Positions 1-5,179 of a stretch of DNA of 14,976 nucleotides are shown here, one piece after another. The stretch is from UBA11524 sp964542315 (GTDB lineage Bacteria > Bacillota > Clostridia > Christensenellales > Aristaeellaceae): positions 1 through 14,976 of the forward strand of contig CAZIUA010000065.1 of the NCBI GenBank assembly GCA_964542315.1, written 5' to 3'. Under the pieces are notes generated by a model. That model was not told the DNA's origin, did no database searches, and was given only the letters and a program-made list of their open reading frames with translations. Both the position numbers and the translations under genes were made by a program. Every line of letters starts with the position of its first letter. Position 1 is the first letter of the stretch.

Positions 1-805
1 CGCGGTTCTGACGCTCCTCGCGCACGGTGGTGTCGAACACCCACTTGCACTTGTCGTAGGCGAACTCGCGCACGGCAGCCTTCACGTCGTCGCCGGTGAC
101 GACCAGGTCGACATGAGCCTTTTCCTTGCCGATCTCAGCGATGATCTGATCCTGGAAGGCGATGATCTTCTTGATCCACTCATGGCCGAACATGATCGCG
201 TCCAGCATGACCTTCTCGGAGACTTCCTTCGCGCCAGCCTCGACCATCAGCACCGCGTCGCGGGTGCCGGAAACGGTCAGGTGCATCTGGGAGCGGGCCA
301 TCTGCTCCTCATTGGGGCAGCAGACGTATTCGCCGTCCACCAGGCCAACCACGACGGAACCGGTGGGGCCGCCCCACGGAATGTCGGACACAGCCAGGGC
401 GATGGAGGAGCCGATCATGGCGGGGATCTCCGGGGGGATGTTCTTATCCACGCTCAGGATGGTGGCGACCACCTGGACGTCATTGCGCATGCCCTTGGGG
501 AACAGAGGACGCAGGGGACGGTCGATCAGGCGGCAGGTCAGGGTCGCCTTCTCGGTGGGACGGCCCTCGCGCTTGATGAAGCCGCCGGGGATCTTGCCCA
601 CGGAATACTGCTTCTCCTCCACGTCAACGGCCAGAGGGAAGAAATCCACACCAGGACGGACAGTGGGGGACATGGTGGCGTTGACCATGACGACGGTGTC
701 GCCCAGGTGCACCCACACGGAGCCGGCAGCCTGCTCGCAGTACTTGCCGAATTCCAGCGTCAGCGGAAGGCCCGCCAGATCCATTGTATACTTCTTGGAT
801 TCCAT
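1..805 (-). CDS. pnp: Polyribonucleotide nucleotidyltransferase (PNPase), N-terminal part
   Basis: This is the first 268 codons of a protein of usually about 700 residues; the rest lies beyond the left edge. PNPase is a phosphorolytic 3'-5' exoribonuclease that degrades mRNA in the cytoplasm and can add 3' tails. The translated N-terminus begins MESKKYTMDLAGLPLTLEFG and carries the first RNase PH domain, with the family-typical stretches GKIPGGFIKREGRPTE (about residues 70-85) and RLIDRPLRPLFPKG (about 92-105). The second RNase PH, KH and S1 domains would be off the window. The ATG at 805-803 is preceded by AAGGAG about 8 bases upstream. It lies downstream of rpsO on the same strand, the classic rpsO-pnp order. 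No separate sigma-A promoter was seen in the 232-bp gap, so it is probably co-transcribed from the rpsO promoter. Identification is secure. Confidence 0.97.
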   Translation of the reverse strand, partial: MESKKYTMDLAGLPLTLEFGKYCEQAAGSVWVHLGDTVVMVNATMSPTVRPGVDFFPLAVDVEEKQYSVGKIPGGFIKREGRPTEKATLTCRLIDRPLRPLFPKGMRNDVQVVATILSVDKNIPPEIPAMIGSSIALAVSDIPWGGPTGSVVVGLVDGEYVCCPNEEQMARSQMHLTVSGTRDAVLMVEAGAKEVSEKVMLDAIMFGHEWIKKIIAFQDQIIAEIGKEKAHVDLVVTGDDVKAAVREFAYDKCKWVFDTTVREERQNR

Positions 806-829
806 CTTACACACTCCTTACACACATCC

Positions 830-854
830 AGGAAGGAACGCCACGTTCCTCCCC
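830..854 (-). promoter_or_regulatory. Stem-loop in pnp leader (11-bp stem, 3-nt loop)
   Basis: Read on the minus strand, GGGGAGGAACG pairs with CGTTCCTTCCT around the loop TGG. All 11 positions pair, two of them as G-U. It ends about 25 bases before the pnp start codon. In E. coli a double-stranded pnp leader is cut by RNase III and then used by PNPase for autoregulation. A similar role here is inference from position and shape only. Confidence 0.55.
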
Positions 855-879
855 TATTCAGCCAGGAGATGCTATCATA

Positions 880-902
880 TGAAAACCCCACTGGGATTTT
901 CA
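880..902 (-). terminator. Terminator-like hairpin between rpsO and pnp
   Basis: On the minus strand TGAAAATCCC pairs with GGGGTTTTCA (one G-U pair) around a 3-nt loop, giving a 10-bp stem whose 3' arm carries four U residues, followed by CAU. The U run is short and lies inside the stem, so this may be a partial terminator that lowers pnp expression relative to rpsO, or only a processing hairpin. Confidence 0.4.
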
Positions 903-957
903 AGGGATAACATCTCCGGGCCTGCTTCAGCATCGTTCATCCGGTCTGCACAGCAGA

Positions 958-989
958 GCCGCCGTAAGGAAATCTTCCCCTGCGGCGGC
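958..989 (-). promoter_or_regulatory. Stem-loop just after rpsO
   Basis: The arms GCCGCCG and CGGCGGC (7 bp) enclose an inner GGAA/TTCC stem, starting about 49 bases downstream of the rpsO stop. No U tract follows on the minus strand, so it is not an intrinsic terminator. It could protect the rpsO 3' end or serve as an endonuclease site between rpsO and pnp. Confidence 0.4.
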
Positions 990-1037
990 CCTGTTGATGC
1001 ATTCCGCCGGTCGATCGGAAAGCCGATCCGAACGCAA

Positions 1038-1307
1038 TTACTTGCGCAGGTTCAGCTTGGCGATCAGCGCACGGTAGCGCTCGATATCGGTCTTCTTGAG
1101 GTACTCCAGCAGGCCACGGCGCTGACCAACCATCAGCAGCAGGCCGCGGTTGGAGTGGTGGTCGTTGCGGTTCTTCTTCAGGTGCTCGTTCAGGTGATTG
1201 ATGCGAGCAGTCAGCAGAGCAACCTGCACCTCGGGGGAGCCGGTGTCGCCCTCGTGCTGGGCAAACGCGGTGATGATCTCGGACTTGGTCATTTCGGCCA
1301 GATTCAT
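1038..1307 (-). CDS. rpsO: 30S ribosomal protein S15
   Basis: This 89-residue protein has exactly the usual S15 length and is recognisable throughout, for example GDTGSPEVQVALLTARINHL (residues 20-39), the rRNA-contacting region around NDHHSNRGLLLMVGQRR (48-64) and the end YRALIAKLNLRK. S15 binds the central domain of 16S rRNA early in 30S assembly. The ATG has GGAGGA about 7 bases upstream. A strong sigma-A promoter lies at 1465-1493, leaving a leader of about 150 nt, and pnp follows on the same strand. S15 represses its own translation through leader structures in several bacteria, so regulation of that kind is plausible here but not shown. Confidence 0.98.
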   Translation of the reverse strand: MNLAEMTKSEIITAFAQHEGDTGSPEVQVALLTARINHLNEHLKKNRNDHHSNRGLLLMVGQRRGLLEYLKKTDIERYRALIAKLNLRK

Positions 1308-1457
1308 GGGGATTCCTCCATTTTTCTTGCAGCATGATGTTCGCTGCTTTATTTGCAGGCCGCGCCAGTGTTCAGCGCGTTACCCTGCGGGCAATCGCCA
1401 GCCTGCGAAGTGCGCCGTCGGAGTGATCGGCAGCCTGCGCGGGCGGTTCACAGACCC
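1308..1457 (-). promoter_or_regulatory. rpsO 5' leader, candidate S15 autoregulatory RNA
   Basis: The leader between the predicted transcription start (near 1457) and the rpsO ATG has a hairpin GCAGC/GCTGC (1329-1347, 9-nt loop) just ahead of the ribosome binding site, and a hairpin CGCGC/GCGCG (1361-1379, 9-nt loop). It also has two copies of a 14-mer differing at one base (1394-1407 and 1426-1439; minus-strand CGCAGGCTGSCGAT). S15 leaders differ widely between phyla. The assignment as a regulatory RNA rests on position and these structures. Confidence 0.4.
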
Positions 1458-1464
1458 ACAAATC

Positions 1465-1493
1465 ATTGTATCAGATTTTTCCCCTTTTGTAAA
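1465..1493 (-). promoter_or_regulatory. Sigma-A promoter for rpsO(-pnp)
   Basis: On the minus strand TTTACA (-35, 1488-1493) and TACAAT (-10, 1465-1470) are separated by exactly 17 bases in an A/T-rich stretch. It lies about 158 bases upstream of the rpsO start, with no other gene between. Confidence 0.8.
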
Positions 1494-1540
1494 TGGGGAT
1501 TCACGCATTATTTTTGCCGGGAGCGGAAACAGTGCTGCCC

Positions 1541-1572
1541 CTGCCGCAGGGGACAACTGCCGCAGGGGACAA
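1541..1572. repeat. Perfect 16-bp tandem duplication
   Basis: The unit CTGCCGCAGGGGACAA occurs twice with no gap (1541-1556 and 1557-1572) and no mismatch. The first copy is also part of an inverted repeat CCCCTG-CCG-CAGGGG (1538-1552). The second copy runs into the A tract that forms the U tail of the neighbouring terminator. Confidence 0.9.
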
Positions 1573-1612
1573 AAAAGGCGAGCCTCCTCCGTTTTCGGCG
1601 GACAAGGCTCGC
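1571..1612 (-). terminator. Intrinsic terminator of the acidic-tail membrane protein gene
   Basis: On the minus strand GCGAGCC (1612-1606) pairs with GGCTCGC (1584-1578), with further partial pairing inside (TCCG/CGGA). Six T residues (1576-1571) follow one base after the stem. It starts 15 bases after the stop codon of the gene at 1627-2406. Confidence 0.88.
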
Positions 1613-1626
1613 GCATGGATTTTGAT

Positions 1627-2406
1627 TTACTCAGCGGTCTCGGACTCAGCGGTCTCAGCTTCGGGCTCGGTGGTCTCGGGCTCGGTCACCTCAGCTTCGG
1701 GCTCGGTGGTCTCGGGCTCGGTCACCTCAGCTTCGGGCTCGGTCGCTTCGGGCTCAGCAGGGGTCTCCTCCACCGCAGCTTCTTCCTCAGCAGCTTCCTC
1801 CTCAGCGGTCTCCTCCTCGGTCACCACGGGGCCTTCCGCGATGATGGCCTCGATCTCCGCCAGGATGGTCTCCAGGATGTCGTCGCTGATCACATCCGCG
1901 TCGGCATCATAGATGGAAATGGCGCAGTTGGCGTTGGCCACATCGATCTCCATCTGGGTCTTGCCCCAGGGCGCGGCGCCGTTGATGAAGTCGGACAGGG
2001 TGGTGCGGGCGAACGCCGCAGCGGTCTCGACCGCATCGTCCTCCTGCATGGCGGTAGCCAGCTGCAGGTAGACCTGATCCACGGTGTCATTGCCGTAGTA
2101 GAGCAGCACGACATGACCGTTGCCGTCCGTGCCGTCGGTGGAATAGCCCAGCGCGGAATAATAGTTCATGAACTTATCGGTGTGGGTGTTGAGGATCTCC
2201 CAGTTCTCCGCGATGTTGTTCAGACGCTCGTTGGCGGGCGCGGTGACCTCGAATTCGCCGCCAACATAGTTGTCATACGCGATCTTGAGACCGATCGCCG
2301 CCACGATGACCACCGCCAGGATGATCAGCAGGGCCTTGACGTTGACCTTCTTCTTCTGGAAACCATACTTTGCGCCATGCTTGTGTGCCTTATGGACCTT
2401 CGCCAT
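1627..2406 (-). CDS. Single-pass membrane protein with acidic Glu/Pro/Thr-rich tail, function unknown
   Basis: I do not recognise a family. The 259-residue protein has a basic N-terminus (residues 1-24, rich in Lys and His), one hydrophobic segment (about 24-43), a probably extracytoplasmic middle part (about 45-190, with NYYSALGYSTDG and VLLYYGNDTVDQVYLQL), and a strongly acidic low-complexity tail (about 193-259) rich in Glu, Ala, Pro and Thr. The basic start before the membrane segment suggests an N-in orientation with the tail outside. The tail repeats EVTEPETTEPEA, encoded by exact 36-bp DNA repeats. The ATG is preceded by AAGGAG. It has its own promoter (2472-2500) and terminator (1571-1612), so it is monocistronic. 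A cell-surface or wall-spanning role is only a guess from composition. Confidence 0.85.
   Translation of the reverse strand: MAKVHKAHKHGAKYGFQKKKVNVKALLIILAVVIVAAIGLKIAYDNYVGGEFEVTAPANERLNNIAENWEILNTHTDKFMNYYSALGYSTDGTDGNGHVVLLYYGNDTVDQVYLQLATAMQEDDAVETAAAFARTTLSDFINGAAPWGKTQMEIDVANANCAISIYDADADVISDDILETILAEIEAIIAEGPVVTEEETAEEEAAEEEAAVEETPAEPEATEPEAEVTEPETTEPEAEVTEPETTEPEAETAESETAE
1655..1743. repeat. 36-bp in-frame tandem repeat coding for the acidic tail
   Basis: Positions 1655-1690 and 1691-1726 are identical 36-bp units, followed by a 17-bp partial third copy (1727-1743). Each full unit codes for 12 residues (EVTEPETTEPEA in circular permutation). The exact identity at synonymous sites points to recent duplication, so copy number may differ between strains. 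Confidence 0.92.
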
Positions 2407-2471
2407 TGTGGGTTCTCTCCTTTTCTATATGCATCCCGCTGGTTTGCGGCATGCGATTTCAATATAATGCT

Positions 2472-2500
2472 ATCATACCACTGTGAACTTTGTGTGTCAA
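2472..2500 (-). promoter_or_regulatory. Sigma-A promoter for the acidic-tail membrane protein
   Basis: On the minus strand there is a perfect TTGACA (-35, 2495-2500), a 17-base spacer, and TATGAT (-10, 2472-2477). It lies about 65 bases upstream of the ATG at 2406 and downstream of the acpS stop. Confidence 0.87.
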
Positions 2501-2540
2501 GTAGGCGATGCCTTCACCGTATTCGAGGCATTTTTCGTCC

Positions 2541-2900
2541 TCAGTCCGTCCAGAGCGCCATGCCGGCCGCCATGCTGCCCTCATGGGTGATGCTCACCTG
2601 CATATGTCCACCCCGTTCCGCCGCACGGCCGTGCAGGATGCACTGGGGCTGTCCGCGGTCGGTGTGGGTGATCTCGATGTCGGTCAGGGCGATGGCCAGA
2701 CCCGTCCCGAGGGCCTTCAATGCGGCCTCCTTCGCGGCGAACATCCCGGCCATGCTCTGCGCGGCGGACGCGCCCTTTCCGCAGATGTACGTCTGTTCCG
2801 CCTCAGTGAACATCCGCCGCAGGGAATGCCCCTCGTCCAGCAGACGCTGCATGCGGTCGATGCCGCACAGGTCGATGCCGATCCCGCGCACATTACACAT
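2541..2900 (-). CDS. acpS: Holo-[acyl-carrier-protein] synthase
   Basis: This 119-residue protein has the usual length of AcpS, which moves 4'-phosphopantetheine from coenzyme A to the serine of apo-ACP in the cytoplasm and so activates the carrier for fatty acid synthesis. The N-terminal VRGIGIDLCGIDRM (residues 4-17) holds the Mg-binding Asp (D10). MFAAKEAALKALGTG (53-67) is the second family signature, with E58 as metal ligand. SITH (103-106) near the C-terminus corresponds to the usual SISH motif. The ATG at 2900-2898 overlaps the end of birA (stop 2895-2893) by 8 bases, so translation is probably coupled. The only upstream ribosome binding site is a weak GGGGTGA inside birA. No intrinsic terminator with a minus-strand U tail was found after it. 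Confidence 0.95.
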   Translation of the reverse strand: MCNVRGIGIDLCGIDRMQRLLDEGHSLRRMFTEAEQTYICGKGASAAQSMAGMFAAKEAALKALGTGLAIALTDIEITHTDRGQPQCILHGRAAERGGHMQVSITHEGSMAAGMALWTD

Positions 2901-3687
2901 AGCCCATCACCCCCCGGACGGACACATCCCCCGCCAGCACCCGGCGGCATTCGCCATCCTCCGTGCGGACGAGCAGCGCGCCGCCCGCATCGATGTCCTC
3001 CGCCGTGCCGGTGAAGCATTCCGCGCCGATCACCTGCACCTGGCTGCCCAGGGTGACGGACAGCCTGCGGTACTCATCGGCAATGCCGCCCCAGCCGGCC
3101 TTCTCCACGGCGGAGAGCGCATCCTCCAGCGCCGTCAAATAGGCCGCGATCACATCGCCCCGATCCGGCACCGCGCCGCATTCCTCCAGCGAGATGGCGC
3201 GATCCGCCAGATCCGCAGGGTACGCACCGCGCCGCACATTCAGCCCCGTACCGGCCACGATGAACATTCCCTGCGCGTCAAAGCCCATTTCCAGCAGGAT
3301 GCCGCAGAGCTTGCGCCCGTTCAGCACCAGATCGTTGGGCCACTTGATGCGCACATCCAGCCCGGTGGTCTCCCGGACGGCCTGATCCATCGCCAGCGCC
3401 GCGCAGAAGGTCACCAGCGGTGCGCTTTCCGGCGGAAGCGTCGGCCGGAGCAGCACGCTCAGCCAGATCCCCTGCCCGTCCGGCGATGACCACACCCGAT
3501 CCATCCGCCCGCGCCCGGCGGTCTGGCATTCGCACAGGCAGAGGCTCCCATGGGGCGCCCCCTGACGCGCCATCTCCTTCAGGACGAGGTTGGTAGAGGT
3601 CATCGTGTGCGCATAGCGGTTCTGGCCGCGTCCCAGCTGCTGCGTGGTCAGGCGGGGCGTCCACACCGCCGGTGACAGATCATTCAT
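2893..3687 (-). CDS. birA: Biotin--[acetyl-CoA-carboxylase] ligase, monofunctional
   Basis: The 264-residue protein makes biotinyl-AMP and transfers biotin to a lysine of the biotin carboxyl carrier protein. Visible motifs are TSTNLVLKE (residues 30-38), QTAGRGRMDRVWSSPDGQGIW (55-75, the biotinyl-AMP loop, here GRGRMD where many have GRGRRGR), KWPNDL (115-120), GRKLCGILLE (124-133, with the adenylate-contacting Lys) and GTGLNV (146-151). There is no N-terminal helix-turn-helix, so this is the class I enzyme without the DNA-binding biotin repressor domain. The C-terminal cap domain is short. The start ATG at 3687 has AGGAG 9 bases upstream. The gene has its own promoter (3718-3746), and acpS overlaps its 3' end. 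Confidence 0.94.
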   Translation of the reverse strand: MNDLSPAVWTPRLTTQQLGRGQNRYAHTMTSTNLVLKEMARQGAPHGSLCLCECQTAGRGRMDRVWSSPDGQGIWLSVLLRPTLPPESAPLVTFCAALAMDQAVRETTGLDVRIKWPNDLVLNGRKLCGILLEMGFDAQGMFIVAGTGLNVRRGAYPADLADRAISLEECGAVPDRGDVIAAYLTALEDALSAVEKAGWGGIADEYRRLSVTLGSQVQVIGAECFTGTAEDIDAGGALLVRTEDGECRRVLAGDVSVRGVMGYV

Positions 3688-3717
3688 ACGATCAGCTCCT
3701 GCTTGGATGATACCGGT

Positions 3718-3746
3718 ATTGTACCCGATTTCGCCCCGATGCGCAA
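3718..3746 (-). promoter_or_regulatory. Sigma-A promoter for birA-acpS
   Basis: On the minus strand TTGCGC (-35, 3741-3746) and TACAAT (-10, 3718-3723) are 17 bases apart, 30-60 bases upstream of the birA ATG. It diverges from the secG promoter about 70 bases away. Confidence 0.7.
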
Positions 3747-3817
3747 GCCCGAACCGGTGTGGCCCGGCCTTTCAGCCGCCATCCTGGACAAAAAATGAAA
3801 AACCCCGAACTTTCCTC

Positions 3818-3846
3818 TTGCTAAATGGTGAATCCTGTGTTAGAAT
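3818..3846 (+). promoter_or_regulatory. Sigma-A promoter for secG
   Basis: TTGCTA (-35, 3818-3823) and TAGAAT (-10, 3841-3846) are separated by 17 bases. The -10 lies 33 bases before the secG ATG. Confidence 0.78.
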
Positions 3847-3879
3847 AGGAACGCTGATTTACCGAGGAGGTATTTTGAA

Positions 3880-4107
3880 ATGACTATTTTTCTGGGTATC
3901 GTTGTTGTCCTGTCTGCGCTCGTGCTGGTGCTGACAGTTCTGTTCCAGTCTTCCAGTGCCAAGGGTCTGGGCGCCATCGCTGGTGAGGCTGAGACCTATT
4001 TCGGCAAGAACAAGGGCAAGACCATCGACGCGAAGCTGGCGCTGGGCACCAAGATCGCTGCGGCGGTTTTCGTTGTGGCTTCCCTGCTGATGCTGATCGT
4101 CGGCTAA
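3880..4107 (+). CDS. secG: Preprotein translocase subunit SecG
   Basis: This 75-residue protein has the size and layout of SecG, the small accessory subunit of the SecYEG channel in the cytoplasmic membrane. It has a first membrane helix (about residues 2-22), a loop with FQSSSAKGLGAIAGEAETYFGKNKGKTID (22-50; the QSS..GLG part is the family signature), and a second helix (about 55-74). The ATG follows a strong GAGGAGG (3864-3870) 9 bases upstream. It has its own promoter and an immediate terminator (4125-4160). In many Firmicutes secG is followed by rnr and smpB; here a PH-domain protein gene follows instead. Confidence 0.95.
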   Translation: MTIFLGIVVVLSALVLVLTVLFQSSSAKGLGAIAGEAETYFGKNKGKTIDAKLALGTKIAAAVFVVASLLMLIVG

Positions 4108-4124
4108 TTGCTGTACGAATGGGG

Positions 4125-4160
4125 AAAAAGGGCTGTTCGCTGACGTGAGCGGCCCTTTTT
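4125..4160 (+). terminator. Intrinsic terminator after secG
   Basis: AAAAAGGGC (4125-4133) pairs with GCCCTTTTT (4152-4160), with a further CGCT/AGCG pairing inside. The 3' arm ends in five T residues. The hairpin begins 17 bases after the secG stop. The A/T part of the stem makes it potentially active on both strands. Confidence 0.82.
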
Positions 4161-4198
4161 GCCATATCATCCACCCGTGACCGAAAGGAGTCATCGCG

Positions 4199-4609
4199 AT
4201 GAAGAAGCTCACCTACCTCTGGCAGGACCGCAAGCGCACCTTCCTGGGGCTGCCGCTGTCCTTCACCAAGTATATGCTGACGGAGGATCGCCTCTTTGTG
4301 GACAAGGGCTTCCTGAACAGCGTCCTGGATGAGGAGAACCTCTACCGCGTGCGCGATGTGCGCGTCACCCGCAGCCTCGGCCAGAAGCTCTTCGGCCTTG
4401 GCACCGTCACGGTGTACTCCACCGACCGCTCCAACGGCGAAACCGTGCTGGAATCCATCAAAGATCCCATCGAGGTCAAGGAGGAGATCGTCCGCCTGGT
4501 GGACGAGGCGCGCCGCAAGCACAATATCCGCGCCAGCGAAATGCTCATGGACGTCCCCGACGGCCACTGCGACCACGACGGCAACGGCATCCCGGATGAG
4601 CTGGAATAA
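4199..4609 (+). CDS. Bacterial PH-domain (bPH2/DUF304-like) protein with Ca-binding-like tail
   Basis: The 136-residue protein has a single soluble domain resembling bacterial PH domains: YMLTEDRLFVDKGFLNSVL (residues 22-40), then ENLYRVRDVRVTRSLGQKLFGLGTVTVYS (46-74), and LESIKDPIEVKEEIVRLVDEAR (84-105). These correspond to the typical pattern of a strand carrying the local Y.LT.. motif, an arginine-rich L.RV.DV segment, a G.G strand and a terminal helix. No membrane segment is visible, unlike many DUF304 proteins. The last 15 residues, GHCDHDGNGIPDELE, resemble the calcium loop DxDxNGxxD seen in EF-hand-like and thrombospondin type 3 repeats. AAAGGAG precedes the ATG. Terminators flank it on both sides. 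No promoter of its own was evident in the short gap after the secG terminator, so read-through from secG may express it. Function is unknown. Confidence 0.82.
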   Translation: MKKLTYLWQDRKRTFLGLPLSFTKYMLTEDRLFVDKGFLNSVLDEENLYRVRDVRVTRSLGQKLFGLGTVTVYSTDRSNGETVLESIKDPIEVKEEIVRLVDEARRKHNIRASEMLMDVPDGHCDHDGNGIPDELE

Positions 4610-4626
4610 GGCGATTTGAAAATGAG

Positions 4627-4654
4627 TCCCCCACTGACAAGGGGGGATTTTTTT
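4627..4654 (+). terminator. Intrinsic terminator after the PH-domain gene
   Basis: TCCCCC (4627-4632) pairs with GGGGGA (4642-4647) over a 9-nt loop and is followed by seven T residues (4648-4654). It lies 18 bases after the stop codon. Confidence 0.9.
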
Positions 4655-4660
4655 GTCCCC

Positions 4661-4691
4661 GCGTGACGATCGCATGCATCCAGCCGTCTAA
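4661..4691 (+). promoter_or_regulatory. Candidate ECF-type promoter of the first sigma gene
   Basis: GCGTGACG (4661-4668), a 16-base spacer and CGTCTAA (4685-4691), followed by AGGGTG, stand 30 bases before the sigma gene ATG. A CGT-initiated -10 is typical of ECF promoters, and sigma genes of this class are often autoregulated. The same bipartite layout occurs upstream of the SH3-like protein at 13463-13502. No sigma-A promoter was seen in this short gap. Confidence 0.5.
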
Positions 4692-4695
4692 AGGG

Positions 4696-4707
4696 TGTAA
4701 CGTTACA
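4696..4707. promoter_or_regulatory. 12-bp perfect palindrome TGTAACGTTACA
   Basis: The palindrome lies directly after the candidate -10 and just before the AAGGAG ribosome binding site of the first sigma gene. It would sit at or just after the transcription start, so it could be an operator. It also contains TGTAAC, similar to ECF -35 elements, which is an alternative reading. Confidence 0.45.
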
Positions 4708-4720
4708 AGGAGATGAGCTG

Positions 4721-5179
4721 ATGGACAAGGACTTCTTCCTGCAGGAGTTGGAAGCACAGAGCGCGATGCTGTACCGGGTGGCGTATACCCTTTTGCGGGA
4801 TGACCATGCCTGTGAGGATGCCCTGCAGGACACGGCCCTCAAAGCCTGGGAAAAGCGCAACACCCTGCGTGAGCCGCGCTACTTCCGCACCTGGGTGACG
4901 CGCATCTGCATCAATGCCTGCCGGGATATCCAGCGCAGAGGGCAGCGTGTCGTCTACCTGGAGGAATTTCCCGAACCAGCCTCAGCTCCGCCCGATCCGA
5001 CGCTGGATCTGGCACTGGCCACCCTGCCGGAATTCCTCCGGCTGCCGCTGGTACTGTGCTGCTGCGAGGGCATGACGTATGTGGAGATCGCGACGACGCT
5101 GCGTTTGCCCGTCCCCACCGTGCGCGGACGGATCCATCGCGCCAAAAAGGAACTGCGAAAGGAGCTGGATGCGGAATGA
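4721..5179 (+). CDS. ECF-like RNA polymerase sigma factor (sigma-1 of the twin modules)
   Basis: This 152-residue protein has the two-domain layout of group IV sigma factors, which redirect RNA polymerase to specific promoters. Region 2 (about residues 14-74) includes YRVAYTLLRDDHACEDALQDTALKAW and the -10-recognising helix FRTWVTRICINACRDIQRR. Region 4 (about 96-148) includes LPEFLRLPLVLCCCEGMTYVEIATTLRLPVPTVRGRIHRAKKEL with its helix-turn-helix. A short proline-rich linker joins them. The ATG has AAGGAGATG 7-12 bases upstream. Its stop TGA overlaps the next gene in ATGA, the usual arrangement of a sigma factor with its membrane-bound regulator. The protein is clearly related to the sigma factor at 7551-8018. 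The three consecutive Cys (113-115) in region 4 are unusual. It could be called SigV/SigW-like, but the exact ECF group cannot be assigned by eye. Confidence 0.92.
   Translation: MDKDFFLQELEAQSAMLYRVAYTLLRDDHACEDALQDTALKAWEKRNTLREPRYFRTWVTRICINACRDIQRRGQRVVYLEEFPEPASAPPDPTLDLALATLPEFLRLPLVLCCCEGMTYVEIATTLRLPVPTVRGRIHRAKKELRKELDAE

Noticed and set aside
2508..2531. Hairpin ATGCCT/AGGCAT followed by five T residues after acpS
   Set aside because: The T run is on the plus strand, while acpS is on the minus strand and no plus-strand gene ends here, so it is not called as the acpS terminator.
1198..3489. 763-codon plus-strand open frame across rpsO, the acidic-tail gene, acpS and birA
   Set aside because: It is antisense to four supported minus-strand features, including a promoter and a terminator, and its translation is repetitive and family-less.
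5056..5175. 40-codon N-terminal extension of the sigma-1 membrane partner
   Set aside because: It is entirely inside the sigma gene in another frame; the ATG in the ATGA overlap at 5176 is the normal coupled start and is directly followed by the region conserved in the paralogue.
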